Of a DNA stretch of 52,822 nucleotides, positions 34,847 to 45,562 are shown piece by piece. Within the stretch, counting starts at the first letter, position 1. Every line of letters starts with the position of its first letter. The position numbers and the translations under genes were made by a program. Location of the stretch: NCBI RefSeq assembly GCF_028692895.1, contig NZ_JAQUWN010000020.1, positions 5,491-58,312 on the forward strand. Reading direction: 5' to 3'. The DNA is from Pseudodesulfovibrio sp. Its GTDB lineage: Bacteria; Desulfobacterota; Desulfovibrionia; Desulfovibrionales; Desulfovibrionaceae. Under the pieces are notes generated by a model that saw only the letters and a program-made list of their open reading frames with translations, did no database searches and was not told where the DNA came from.

Positions 34847-35070
34847 GAATCTATCATGCATTGAAGCTGTTTTCACAGGCAATTTTAACATGACGCTGCG
34901 AACGTTATTTCCCAATGCATCATCTCGCCATTTGTCAAGGAGGGTCTATTTCTAAATTGCGACAGATGATCGTTTCACCAATTTGCAGAAGGTTCAGACA
35001 TGTCTGGCGCCACACTGAGGATGCAGATTGGCGGCGGCATCTCCCATTCGGGCTCCGTCCGGGCCGTTAA

Positions 35071-35313
35071 CGGTGCATCTCAACGACAACTACCGAAGGC
35101 GCGCCGGTCTACAAGGACGAGGGAATCGTCACCGAGGTCGGCAGCAACGTCGGGAGCAGGCTCATCGGCGACGCCGAGCCGGCCCAGGGGGCCGACCCGG
35201 CCGTTCGACTGAACACTACGTCTTTTCCGGCGAGGCGCCTTGCCTGCGTCGGAGGTCCGGGACGCGAAGGCCACGACGCCCTATCGCCGACGACGCGGCT
35301 CGGTCGTCCATGA
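35071..35313 (+). pseudogene. Possible gene remnant with no start codon
   Basis: An 80-codon plus-strand frame opens after TAA at 35068 and ends at TGA (35311-35313). It has no ATG. Its first half reads like a real protein, with TTTEGAP, VYKDEGIVTEVGSNVG and RLIGDAEPAQG, while the second half is Arg/Pro-rich and not convincing. It may be the decayed end of a gene that was once here, or chance. I do not recognise the family. Confidence 0.2.
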
Positions 35314-35340
35314 GGCGTGCCGCGGACGGCATGACCATCG

Positions 35341-35369
35341 GGGACGCCTCCGATGACCGGAGGCGTCCC
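35341..35369. terminator. Strong hairpin after the thioredoxin-fold gene
   Basis: GGGACGCCTCCG (35341-35352) pairs perfectly with CGGAGGCGTCCC (35358-35369), loop ATGAC. It is about 40 bp downstream of the minus-strand stop at 35409, but no T run follows on either strand. It could end or stabilise that mRNA. Confidence 0.5.
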
Positions 35370-35408
35370 GCGCCGCTTGTCGTGAAAATCGGTCGGGATG
35401 GGCCGGAA

Positions 35409-35732
35409 TCACTTCCGGTCGAGGGCGTCGCGGATGAAGTCCTCCAAGGTCTCGCGGTCGGACTCGCCGATGAGGCGGTCCACCTCGCGGCCGTCCGAGA
35501 AAAGCAGAAAGGTGGGCGTTCCCTTGACCTGGAACCGGTTGAGCTCCATGTCCAGGTAGTCGGTATCGTAGAGAAAACAACGCAGCCGAGCCCCAAAGCG
35601 GACCGACGCCTCGTCCAGGGCGCTGTACTGGCCCCGGAATCGCTCGTTGCGTTTGAGGAAGGCCACGAGCAACGGGACATCGTCGCTTTGCAGCTCCACC
35701 TCGAACGCCTGCGGCTCCAGCACCTTCAGCAT
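35409..35732 (-). CDS. Thioredoxin-fold protein lacking the CxxC motif
   Basis: The 107-aa protein keeps the thioredoxin frame: an N-terminal strand, FLYDTDYLDMELNRFQVKGTPTFLLFSDGREVDRLIGESDRETLEDFI, with the cis-proline in GTPTF and the DG turn. The active site, normally W-C-G-P-C, reads FLKRNERFRGQ with no cysteine. It therefore cannot do thiol-disulfide exchange and more likely binds a partner. ATG at 35732 has GGAGAAGG upstream; an in-frame upstream start would add twenty residues of poor quality. It is 154 bp from the sigma-54 activator gene upstream on the same strand. Confidence 0.8.
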   Translation of the reverse strand: MLKVLEPQAFEVELQSDDVPLLVAFLKRNERFRGQYSALDEASVRFGARLRCFLYDTDYLDMELNRFQVKGTPTFLLFSDGREVDRLIGESDRETLEDFIRDALDRK

Positions 35733-35885
35733 GCCTTCTCCCCCGAAGCCAGGGACCGTGCCCCGGCCAGCGTGCCATGATTCATCGCGCATGGGTCACC
35801 CTAGCAACTGCGGACGGCCGATGCATCATTTTGCTGCATTAGAACGATTATAATTTTCCGCAATGGCGGAGGGTTCCGCGTCAGG

Positions 35886-38768
<2,883 letters not shown>

Positions 38769-38925
38769 CGGCGCGTCTCCTCGGATTTCCATACACGACT
38801 TGGGCCCGCTCCACCACCCCGGCAAAGCGGGTTTGTCCCCTGATTTGGCTATCATTTTTTTTCTCGAAGGTGTAAGGGAGGACGCATGGGGGATTCTTGT
38901 CACACGATTAGCAGGAGGAAAAAAC

Positions 38926-39168
38926 ATGTCCCAGTTCACTGAAGCCGATCTTCCGGTAGACGTTCATCACGGCGAAATGGTCACCCTGGCCGACGGCACC
39001 ACCGTCCGGTTCGAGTCCAACGGCGAAGCCAAGAACATCATGGTCAACGACGGGTTCGAGCCCGCCTGCACCCTGTTCCCCGGCAACGAGTTCGTGGTCG
39101 AGACCGCGCAGGGCAACTACAGGCTGACCTGTGATTTCGGCGACGCCATGCGCGTTGAAAAAATGTAA
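38926..39168 (+). CDS. Small conserved-looking protein, about 80 aa, unknown function
   Basis: The 80-aa protein is acidic, with one cysteine early (EPACTLF) and one late (LTCDFG), and is rich in beta-prone residues. It has no signal or membrane segment and no recognised domain. The very strong ribosome site GCAGGAGGAAAAAAC nine bases before ATG at 38926 suggests high expression. It is divergent from the sigma-54 activator across 157 bp and is a candidate target of it, but no clean -24/-12 promoter was found. A stable hairpin at 39190-39215 follows the stop. Confidence 0.7.
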   Translation: MSQFTEADLPVDVHHGEMVTLADGTTVRFESNGEAKNIMVNDGFEPACTLFPGNEFVVETAQGNYRLTCDFGDAMRVEKM

Positions 39169-39189
39169 CGCCTCACGATTCCTAATTTT

Positions 39190-39215
39190 CGTGCCCGCCC
39201 TTCCGGGCGGGCACG
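39190..39215. terminator. Stem-loop downstream of the 80-aa gene
   Basis: CGTGCCCGCCC (39190-39200) pairs perfectly with GGGCGGGCACG (39205-39215), loop TTCC. It lacks a T run, so it may act as a stabilising or Rho-assisted 3' end. Confidence 0.6.
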
Positions 39216-39357
39216 CCCCTCCCCCCTTCCGCAAATTATAAGTGCCAGTCCTCCCGTCTCCATGGTAGGAGTATAGGCATCCGTCGATGCCCCCGCCGCT
39301 CCGCCGCCGCCGGGACGTCACCGCACAGAACTCCACCCGCAACGGAAGGGAACGCCG

Positions 39358-39765
39358 ATGGCCAAGATACTCATTGCCGAAGATGACCGGATATCGCAGA
39401 AACTGGCCTCCAAGATCGTGGAGGAACTGGGTCACACGGCATTTGTCAGCCCGCACGGCAAGCACGCCTACGAGGCCCTGACCGCCTGCAACGACTTCGA
39501 CCTGCTCATCACGGACATCATGATGCCCGAGATGGACGGCCAGCAGCTCATCCAGACCCTGCGGGGCGACCAGCAGTTCACGAATTTCCCGATCATCATC
39601 ATGTCGGCGGTGGTGGGCCTCGGCGAGATATCCGAACTGCTCAAGCTGGGCGCCACCCTCTTCATGGCCAAGCCCCTGGACCGGGCGGAACTCCAGGACT
39701 ACATCAAGCGCTGCCTGCACAAGAAGGCGGGCAAGCCTGCCCCGGACCGGGCTTCGTCCTCGTAA
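39358..39765 (+). CDS. Single-domain CheY-like response regulator
   Basis: The 135-aa protein is a stand-alone receiver: acidic pair in AEDD (8-10), phosphoacceptor Asp53 in LLITDIMMPEMDG, switch Ser83 in IIIMSAVV and Lys105 in LFMAKPLD. All functional residues are intact, unlike the receiver of the neighbouring sigma-54 activator. No output domain follows, only a short charged tail. It could signal by docking on a partner, as CheY and DivK do. ATG at 39358 has GGAAGG upstream. No kinase gene is nearby. Confidence 0.92.
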   Translation: MAKILIAEDDRISQKLASKIVEELGHTAFVSPHGKHAYEALTACNDFDLLITDIMMPEMDGQQLIQTLRGDQQFTNFPIIIMSAVVGLGEISELLKLGATLFMAKPLDRAELQDYIKRCLHKKAGKPAPDRASSS

Positions 39766-39862
39766 CGGTTGCGCAATCCGTCGGCGGCGGTTATCAAATC
39801 CGGGTATCGAACAACTCCGGCGGGCCAGTGAGCCGCCGGTCAGCCCGCTGCACGGAACCGCC

Positions 39863-41116
39863 ATGCGACTGCTCGTCACCCACAACAACTTCCCCGCCCA
39901 GTTTCGCCACGTCTGCGAATATCTCGGCCGCTCGCCCGGCAACAAGGTGGTCTTCGCCACCAAGAACCCGCGCAAGGAATGGGTCATTCCCGGCGTGGAC
40001 AAGCTGATCTTCACCCCGGACGGCCAGCGGAGCGAGAACGACTACGGCCCCGGCCGCACCTTCGACGAGGCCACCCGCCACGGCGTCGGTCTGCTCCGGG
40101 CCCTCGTCGCCCTCAAGAAGAAGGGGTTCGTGCCCGACGTCATCCTCGGCCACTCCGGCTGGGGCCAGACCCTGTTTCTGCAGGAGGTCTACCCGGACAC
40201 GCCGTTCATCGGCTACTTCGAGTGGTACTACAACGCCAGGGGACGCGAGGCGACCTTCGACAAACGGGAGAAGAGCGAATTCGACAACTCCCTGCTCCGC
40301 CTGCGCAACACCGCCATCCTGCACGACCTGGTCTCCTGCCGGGCGGGCCTCTCGCCCACCAACTGGCAGCGCTCCCAGTTCCCGGTGGAGTTCCAGTCCA
40401 AGATCGTCCAGGCCCACGACGGCATCAACACCCGCTATTTCGCCCCGTACGGCGAGGGGCTCCCGCCCCTGGACAAGCTCGACATCCCGGGCGTGGACCT
40501 GACCGGGGCCAAGGAGCTGGTCACCTACTGCTCACGCGGGCTGGAGCCCTACCGGGGCTTCCCCCAGTTCTACGACGCCCTGCCCGCCATCCTGGCCGAG
40601 CGGCCGGACTGCCACGTCCTCATCGTGGGCGACGACCGCGTCTGCTACAGCCAGAAGCTGCCGGACGGGCAGAGCTACAAGCAGCAGGCCGTCGAACGGA
40701 CCAAGGTGGACGAGAAGCGCGTCCATTTCTGCGGCGCGCTGCCCTACGGCAAATACAAGGAGGTGCTCCTCGCCTCCTCTGTCCACGTCTACCTGACCTG
40801 GCCCTTCGTCCTCTCCTGGTCCTTCCTGGAGGCCATGTCCTGCGGCTGCCTGCTGGTCGGCTCCAACACCGACCCCGTCCGCGAGGTTCTGGTCCACAAG
40901 GAGAACGGCCTGCTGACCGACTTCCACGACCCGCGGAAGATCGCCGGGAGCGTCATCTACGCCCTCAAGCACCAGGACAGGCTGGCCGGGCTGCGGCAAA
41001 ACGCGCGCCGGACCGTGCTGGACCGATACTGCCTGAGCAAATGCCTGCCGCTGCACCTGCGGCTCCTCAACGACGTGGCCCAGGACGGGCCGCGCAAACT
41101 CCTCAAACAACCATAG
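39863..41116 (+). CDS. GT4-family glycosyltransferase
   Basis: The 417-aa protein has the GT-B fold of family 4. The N-terminal part starts MRLLVTHNNFPAQFRHVCEYL, and the donor domain has AHDGINTRYF, VTYCSRGLEPYRGFPQFYDALPAIL, LIVGDD and FVLSWSFLEAMSCGCLLVGSNTDPVREVL, which includes the E-x7-E-like region that grips a nucleotide-sugar. It should add a sugar to a surface glycan or lipid. Substrate is unknown. No cluster of other glycan genes is next to it, but gmhA (43784) is nearby. It is 8 bp upstream of the cyclophilin gene, so the two are likely co-transcribed. Confidence 0.87.
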   Translation: MRLLVTHNNFPAQFRHVCEYLGRSPGNKVVFATKNPRKEWVIPGVDKLIFTPDGQRSENDYGPGRTFDEATRHGVGLLRALVALKKKGFVPDVILGHSGWGQTLFLQEVYPDTPFIGYFEWYYNARGREATFDKREKSEFDNSLLRLRNTAILHDLVSCRAGLSPTNWQRSQFPVEFQSKIVQAHDGINTRYFAPYGEGLPPLDKLDIPGVDLTGAKELVTYCSRGLEPYRGFPQFYDALPAILAERPDCHVLIVGDDRVCYSQKLPDGQSYKQQAVERTKVDEKRVHFCGALPYGKYKEVLLASSVHVYLTWPFVLSWSFLEAMSCGCLLVGSNTDPVREVLVHKENGLLTDFHDPRKIAGSVIYALKHQDRLAGLRQNARRTVLDRYCLSKCLPLHLRLLNDVAQDGPRKLLKQP

Positions 41117-41124
41117 GACACCCC

Positions 41125-41676
41125 ATGAAATCGCTGCTCAAGACCCTGCTCGCCACCCTGGCCGTGCTCGTGCTCACCGCCCTGCCGAGCCGGGCGGCCG
41201 ACCTGGACAACATTCTGCTCATGGACCTCAAGGACGGGCAGGTCGCCATCATGCTGCTGCCCGAAGTCGCGCCGAAGCATGTGGCCCGCATCAAGGAACT
41301 GGTGCGGACGGGCTTCTACGACGGCCTCTACTTCCACCGCGTCATCCCCGGCTTCATGGCCCAGGGCGGCGACCCCGAGGGCACCGGACGCGGCGGCTCG
41401 GGCAAGAACATCCCGGCCGAGTTCAGCAACGTGCCCTTCAAGCGCGGCACCTGCGGCATGGCCCGCGCCCAGGACCCGGACAGCGCGGACAGCCAGTTCT
41501 TCATCTGCTTCGACGCCGCCCCGTTCCTGGACGGCAAGTACACGGTCTGGGGCCGCGTCGTCAGCGGCATGCAGTTCGTGGACAAGATCAAGAAGGGCGC
41601 GGGCCAGTCGGGCCAGGTGCCCTACCCGCCGGACAAGATCCTGCGCATGCGCATAGCGGCCGACGTGAAGAAGTAA
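41125..41676 (+). CDS. Exported cyclophilin-type peptidyl-prolyl isomerase
   Basis: The 183-aa protein has a signal peptide (LLATLAVLVLTALPSRA, cut about residue 24). The cyclophilin domain follows: GLYFHRVIPGFMAQGGDPEGTGRGGSG contains the FHRVIPGFMxQGGD active-site arginine motif. MARAQDPDSADSQFFICFDAAPFLDGKYTVWGRVVSGM carries the MA-(R/M), SQFFI and FLD-x-x-(Y)-x-x-(W/F)-G-R-V motifs. It speeds proline isomerisation for periplasmic folding. ATG at 41125 is 8 bp after the glycosyltransferase stop. The terminator at 41684 ends this unit. Confidence 0.93.
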   Translation: MKSLLKTLLATLAVLVLTALPSRAADLDNILLMDLKDGQVAIMLLPEVAPKHVARIKELVRTGFYDGLYFHRVIPGFMAQGGDPEGTGRGGSGKNIPAEFSNVPFKRGTCGMARAQDPDSADSQFFICFDAAPFLDGKYTVWGRVVSGMQFVDKIKKGAGQSGQVPYPPDKILRMRIAADVKK

Positions 41677-41683
41677 CGAAAAA

Positions 41684-41715
41684 GGCGCGCTCCCCGGAGC
41701 GCGCCTCTGTTTTTT
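41684..41715 (+). terminator. Terminator after the cyclophilin gene
   Basis: GGCGCGCTCC (41684-41693) pairs perfectly with GGAGCGCGCC (41696-41705), followed by TCTGTTTTTT. The plus-strand A run before it makes it usable for the minus-strand acyl-CoA ligase as well. Confidence 0.9.
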
Positions 41716-41730
41716 CCTCTGTCCGCCGGA

Positions 41731-43632
41731 CTAATTGTCCAGATAGACGAATCGCTTGATCTTGTGGGTGGGCGTCTTGTCGAAGGGCTCAACCTGCTCG
41801 CGCACGCGGGCCACCCTGGCGAAGGAGGAGACCTTGGCGTTGACTTCCTTGCGCACCTCCTCCAGCACGGCCTCGACCTTCTTGCGCACGTCGGACTCGA
41901 TCATTCCGTTGACCCCGAAGGCCTCGTCCAGGGCGTCGTAGTTGAGATGGATGCGGGCGCAGACCTGGCCCTCGGCCTCGTAGACCAGGGATTCTCCCAC
42001 GTAGGCGTGCTCGTTGATGATGGACTCGATCTCCTCGGGATAGATGTTCTCCCCGCTGGGACCGATGATGACGTTCTTGAGCCTCCCCTTGATGTAGAGG
42101 AAGCCGTCGTCGTCGAACACGCCGAGATCGCCGGTGCGAAGCCAGCCGTCCTCGGTGAAGGTCGCCTCCGTGTCCTTGGGCGCCTTGTAGTATTCGCGCA
42201 TGATGTTCGGCCCCTTGGCCAGAATCTCGCCTTCGCCCGTCGCCGGGTCGGGGTCGGCGATCATCAGCTCCACGCCGGGCACGGGCGGGCCGATGGCCCG
42301 GAACCGCTGGCGGTCCTGGCTGACCCCGGCGAGCAGCGGCGCCGCTTCGGTCATGCCGTAGCCGATGGCGTAGGGCACGCCGGAATCGGCCAGGAAGGAC
42401 TCCACCTCGGGCGAGATGGCCGCCCCGCCGATGCACAGGCAGCGTATCTCGCCGCCAAAGGCCTCCATGAGCTTCCTGCCGGCGATGCGCGACGCCTTGC
42501 GCCGGGCCGGGCCCAGCTTGAGCACCGCGCCGACGATGCCTTTGGCGTCCAGCTTGGGCTTGATGCGCTTCTTGTAAATTTTCTCGATGATGAGCGGCAC
42601 CACGTTCATGACCGTGGGCCTGACCCGCTCCATGGCGGGCAGCAGGCTCTTGGGCGTGGGCGGCTTTTGCAGGAAAGAGACGGACGAGCCGCACATGATC
42701 GGAATGATGAGCCCCACGGTGCACTCGTAGGTGTGGGACATGGGGAGCACGGACAGGAAGCGGTCGGTGGCTAAGACCGGGATGGTGCGCACGCCCGATA
42801 CCGCGTTGGAGACCAGGTTGCCGTGGGTCAGGACCACGCCCTTGGAATGGCCCGTGGTGCCCGAGGTGTAGAGGATCACGGCGACGCTGTCCGAAGTGAG
42901 CTGAAATTCCTTTTCCTTCTTCCCGTCCGGCTTGGCGAAGCGGCTGCTCAGCCTGTCGAACCGTTCGCCCATGGACTCGCTCAGCTTGTCGAGCCGCTCG
43001 CCCATGGACCCGCTCAGCTTGTCGATCCGCTCGCCCATGGACTCGCCCAGCTTGTCCAGCTTGCCGCTGATGGTCTGGCCGAAGCGGTCGTTCAGTTCGT
43101 CCAGGGCCCGCCCCACCTTGCTGTCGATGAGCTTCTTGGCCGACTCGCTGAAGTGCTCGAACCGCTCGCGAGCGGCCTCAAGGGCTTCGTCGAAGCTGGT
43201 CTTGGGCGCGTCCTCGTTGACGATGGAGAAGTCGTCCATGACCATGACGGTCTTCAGGTGGGGCAGCCCCTCGCCCTCGACCTTCTCCATGTAGCGGTTG
43301 GAGGCCACGGCCAGCTTGGCCTCGGAGTGGCGCAGGATGTGGAGCACGGCGCTGGCGTGGAATTCCTGCAGGATGGGCACTGCGATGGCCCCCATGGAGG
43401 TGACGGCGAAATAGGTCACCGCCCAGTGGGGCATGTTCTCGCCGATGATGGCCACCTTGTCGCCCGGCCGGACGCCGTGCCCGCACATGAGGGTGGCCAC
43501 GTCGCGGACCATTTCCAGAAAACGGGCGTAGGTGATGGGCTGGCCGCCCACGAAGCTCAGGGCCACGCGGTCGGCATGGGCGGCCACCGAGCCTTCCAGC
43601 AGTTGCTTCAGGGTTGATGGTTGGTCGGTCAC
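41731..43632 (-). CDS. AMP-forming acyl-CoA ligase with an inserted 11-residue-repeat coiled coil
   Basis: The 633-aa protein is an ANL-superfamily ligase: P-loop ILYTSGTTGHSKGV, IGYGMTEAAPLLAG, GWLRTGDLGVFDDDGFLYIKGRLKN and the C-terminal catalytic lysine region near KTPTHKIKRFVYL. It activates a long-chain or other fatty acid with ATP and CoA. About residues 180-236 hold an insertion made of four near-copies of an 11-residue unit (LDKLGESMGER, IDKLSGSMGER, LDKLSESMGER, FDRLSSRFA), a likely coiled coil, encoded by a 33-bp tandem repeat at about 42940-43062. GTG at 43632 is chosen for the strong ribosome site GGAGGAACCC just upstream. Substrate unknown. Confidence 0.9.
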   Translation of the reverse strand: MTDQPSTLKQLLEGSVAAHADRVALSFVGGQPITYARFLEMVRDVATLMCGHGVRPGDKVAIIGENMPHWAVTYFAVTSMGAIAVPILQEFHASAVLHILRHSEAKLAVASNRYMEKVEGEGLPHLKTVMVMDDFSIVNEDAPKTSFDEALEAARERFEHFSESAKKLIDSKVGRALDELNDRFGQTISGKLDKLGESMGERIDKLSGSMGERLDKLSESMGERFDRLSSRFAKPDGKKEKEFQLTSDSVAVILYTSGTTGHSKGVVLTHGNLVSNAVSGVRTIPVLATDRFLSVLPMSHTYECTVGLIIPIMCGSSVSFLQKPPTPKSLLPAMERVRPTVMNVVPLIIEKIYKKRIKPKLDAKGIVGAVLKLGPARRKASRIAGRKLMEAFGGEIRCLCIGGAAISPEVESFLADSGVPYAIGYGMTEAAPLLAGVSQDRQRFRAIGPPVPGVELMIADPDPATGEGEILAKGPNIMREYYKAPKDTEATFTEDGWLRTGDLGVFDDDGFLYIKGRLKNVIIGPSGENIYPEEIESIINEHAYVGESLVYEAEGQVCARIHLNYDALDEAFGVNGMIESDVRKKVEAVLEEVRKEVNAKVSSFARVARVREQVEPFDKTPTHKIKRFVYLDN

Positions 43633-43783
43633 GGGTTCCTCCGAAACGAAATTCGCGCCGGGCGCGCCCCTCCATACCATTTCCCGCCCAGGGGTCAAGC
43701 CCGTGAGAGGAAGGTGCGGCGGCTGGCAAGGGAAACGCCCCTCCCGGCCCGGGCCGGACGGGGCGTGGTGTCGCTTCCCGCCG

Positions 43784-44404
43784 CTACGCGTCCTGCGGCA
43801 GGAAGGGGGTCAGTTCGGACACGGCCTCGAACAGGAAATGGTCCACCAGGTGGCAGAGCATGTGCCCGGCCGCGATGTGGATTTCCTGGATGACCGGGGT
43901 GTCGGACGAGGGCACGGTGACCAGGAAGTCGGACACGGTGGCCATCTCGCCGCCGGTCTGGCCGGAGAAGCCCACGGTGACGATGTCGGCCCGGCGCGCC
44001 TCGCGCATGGCCCGGATGACGTTGGCGCTGGCGCCCGAGGTGGACAGCCCGAGCAGGATGTCGCCTGGACGACCCAGGGCCTGAAGCTGCTTGGAGAACA
44101 CTTCCTCGAAGCTGTAGTCGTTGCCGATGGCGGTCAGGGCCGAGGTGTCGGTGGTCAGGGCCAGGCCGGGCAGCGGCGGCCGCTCAAGCTTGAACCGGTT
44201 GGTGAACTCCGCGGCCAGGTGCTGGCTGTCCGCCGCGCTGCCGCCATTGCCGCAGAACATGACCTTGCCGCCGCTGGCCAGGCACACGGCCATGGTCCGG
44301 GCTATCTCCACGATCAGCGGCCCCTTGGCGTCGAAAAACGCCTTGCGCGCGGCCAGCCCGGCGCTGGCGTGGTCCATTACTTTTTTCAGAGCGGCTTCCG
44401 ACAT
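43784..44404 (-). CDS. gmhA: Sedoheptulose 7-phosphate isomerase GmhA (SIS domain)
   Basis: The 206-aa protein is a SIS-fold isomerase with [27 protein letters not shown], the conserved phosphate-binding S-A-D/H-L-A-E of GmhA. The SIS signature [15 protein letters not shown] and [17 protein letters not shown] with metal-binding Glu and His follow. It converts sedoheptulose 7-phosphate to a heptose 7-phosphate for ADP-heptose, the inner-core sugar of lipopolysaccharide. ATG at 44404 has GGAGAACGA upstream. It stands alone; the other heptose genes are not in this window. Confidence 0.93.
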   Translation of the reverse strand: MSEAALKKVMDHASAGLAARKAFFDAKGPLIVEIARTMAVCLASGGKVMFCGNGGSAADSQHLAAEFTNRFKLERPPLPGLALTTDTSALTAIGNDYSFEEVFSKQLQALGRPGDILLGLSTSGASANVIRAMREARRADIVTVGFSGQTGGEMATVSDFLVTVPSSDTPVIQEIHIAAGHMLCHLVDHFLFEAVSELTPFLPQDA

Positions 44405-44603
44405 TCGTTCTCCTTATCGACACCCGTTCGGTGTGGCAAAAGACCCTATAGGAAACCGTGCCCGTGCGCAACGGGCTTGCGCGGCGGGGCGGGAGGAAAA
44501 AGGCTTTTGTTCGGCCGCGATTTGCGGTACAGCCCTTGGCTGCGCCGGACGGGCAACTCCCCGCCCGGCGAACCTTTTTCCCTTCAGACAGGCAAGACAA
44601 ATC

Positions 44604-45485
44604 ATGACCAATTCCAAGGAAAGCACCGTCCGGCTGCTCATCACCTGCCCGGACCAGCCCGGCATCGTGGCCGCCGTCTCCGGCTTCCTGCACCGCAAGA
44701 ACGCCAACATCATCCACTCCGACCAGCACTCCACCGATCCCGAGGGCGGCCGCTTCTTCATGCGCAACGAGTTCTACCTGCCCGGCCTGGACATGGCGGG
44801 CCTGGAGGGGCTGCGCCGGGAGTTCACCGACGAGGTGACCAACGGCTTCGTCATGGACTGGAGCCTCAACCCGGTCTGGGTGCCCAAGAAGATGGTCGTC
44901 CTCTGCTCCAAGGTGGACCACGCCCTGATGGAGCTGCTCTGGCGCTCGAAGCGCGGCGACCTGGAGACCGAGGTGTCCATGGTCATCTCCAACCACCCTG
45001 ACCTGCGCGCCGACGTGGAGCACTTCGGCGTACCCTTCCACCATGTGCCCGTGGGGCCGTCCCTGCGCGACAAGGTCCACGCCGAGGACCGCATGTTCGA
45101 GCTCATGGAGGGCAATTCCGACCTCATCGTCCTCGCCCGCTACATGCAGATCCTGACCTCGGATTTCGTCTCCCGCTTCCCCAACCGGATCATCAACATC
45201 CATCACTCCTTCCTGCCCGCCTTCGTCGGGGCCGATCCCTACCGCCGGGCCTACGAGCGCGGCGTCAAGCTCATCGGCGCCACTGCCCACTACGTCACCG
45301 CGCAACTGGACGAGGGCCCGATCATCGAGCAGGACGTCATCCGCGTCACCCACAGCCACACCGTGGATGATCTGAAGCGGCTGGGCGGCGACATAGAACG
45401 CCACGTCCTGGCCCGGGCCGTGAAGTGGCACCTGGAGGACCGGGTCATCGTGGACGGCAACAAGACCATCGTCTTCCGCCGCTGA
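44604..45485 (+). CDS. purU: Formyltetrahydrofolate deformylase PurU
   Basis: The 293-aa protein has an N-terminal ACT domain ([21 protein letters not shown], residues about 10-90) and a formyltransferase-like C-terminal domain. The catalytic N-H-D set is visible: Asn and His in [12 protein letters not shown], Asp in [21 protein letters not shown]. It releases formate from 10-formyl-THF, balancing the one-carbon pool. In Desulfovibrio the formate can be used by formate dehydrogenases. ATG at 44604 is the family start; its ribosome site is weak. It ends at the terminator 45509-45544. Confidence 0.94.
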   Translation: MTNSKESTVRLLITCPDQPGIVAAVSGFLHRKNANIIHSDQHSTDPEGGRFFMRNEFYLPGLDMAGLEGLRREFTDEVTNGFVMDWSLNPVWVPKKMVVLCSKVDHALMELLWRSKRGDLETEVSMVISNHPDLRADVEHFGVPFHHVPVGPSLRDKVHAEDRMFELMEGNSDLIVLARYMQILTSDFVSRFPNRIINIHHSFLPAFVGADPYRRAYERGVKLIGATAHYVTAQLDEGPIIEQDVIRVTHSHTVDDLKRLGGDIERHVLARAVKWHLEDRVIVDGNKTIVFRR

Positions 45486-45508
45486 CCGGCCGACCGAAAG
45501 GAAACCAA

Positions 45509-45544
45509 GAAGCCCCGCGTCCAACCGGACGCGGGGCTTCTTTT
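45509..45544 (+). terminator. Terminator after purU
   Basis: GAAGCCCCGCGTCC (45509-45522) pairs perfectly with GGACGCGGGGCTTC (45527-45540), loop AACC, followed by TTTT. It lies 23 bp after the purU stop and can also serve the convergent 549-aa gene. Confidence 0.92.
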
Positions 45545-45562
45545 CGGCGAAATTCCGACGCG

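Larger units (their letters stand above)
34381..35408. other. Long intergenic region upstream of the tmc operon, partly AT-rich
   Basis: No convincing gene lies in these 1028 bases. The part nearest tmcD holds two spaced palindromes (34449-34485). About 34690-34990 is much more AT-rich than the rest of the window and holds a palindrome, a hairpin and a terminator that reads on the minus strand. The part beyond 35000 returns to high GC, with a possible gene remnant (35071-35313) and a strong hairpin at 35341-35369. The plus-strand frames here (34568-34955, 35028-35780) are short, not protein-like, or antisense to the thioredoxin-fold gene. Confidence 0.7.

Noticed and set aside
34568-34955. 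Small plus-strand frames in the tmc upstream region
   Set aside because: They overlap in two frames, have no ribosome site, and their sequences are not protein-like; the area looks regulatory.
38840-38925. Sigma-54 (-24/-12) promoter before the 80-aa gene
   Set aside because: TTGGC near 38845 has no GC dinucleotide at the required spacing downstream, only a T run, so the consensus is not met.
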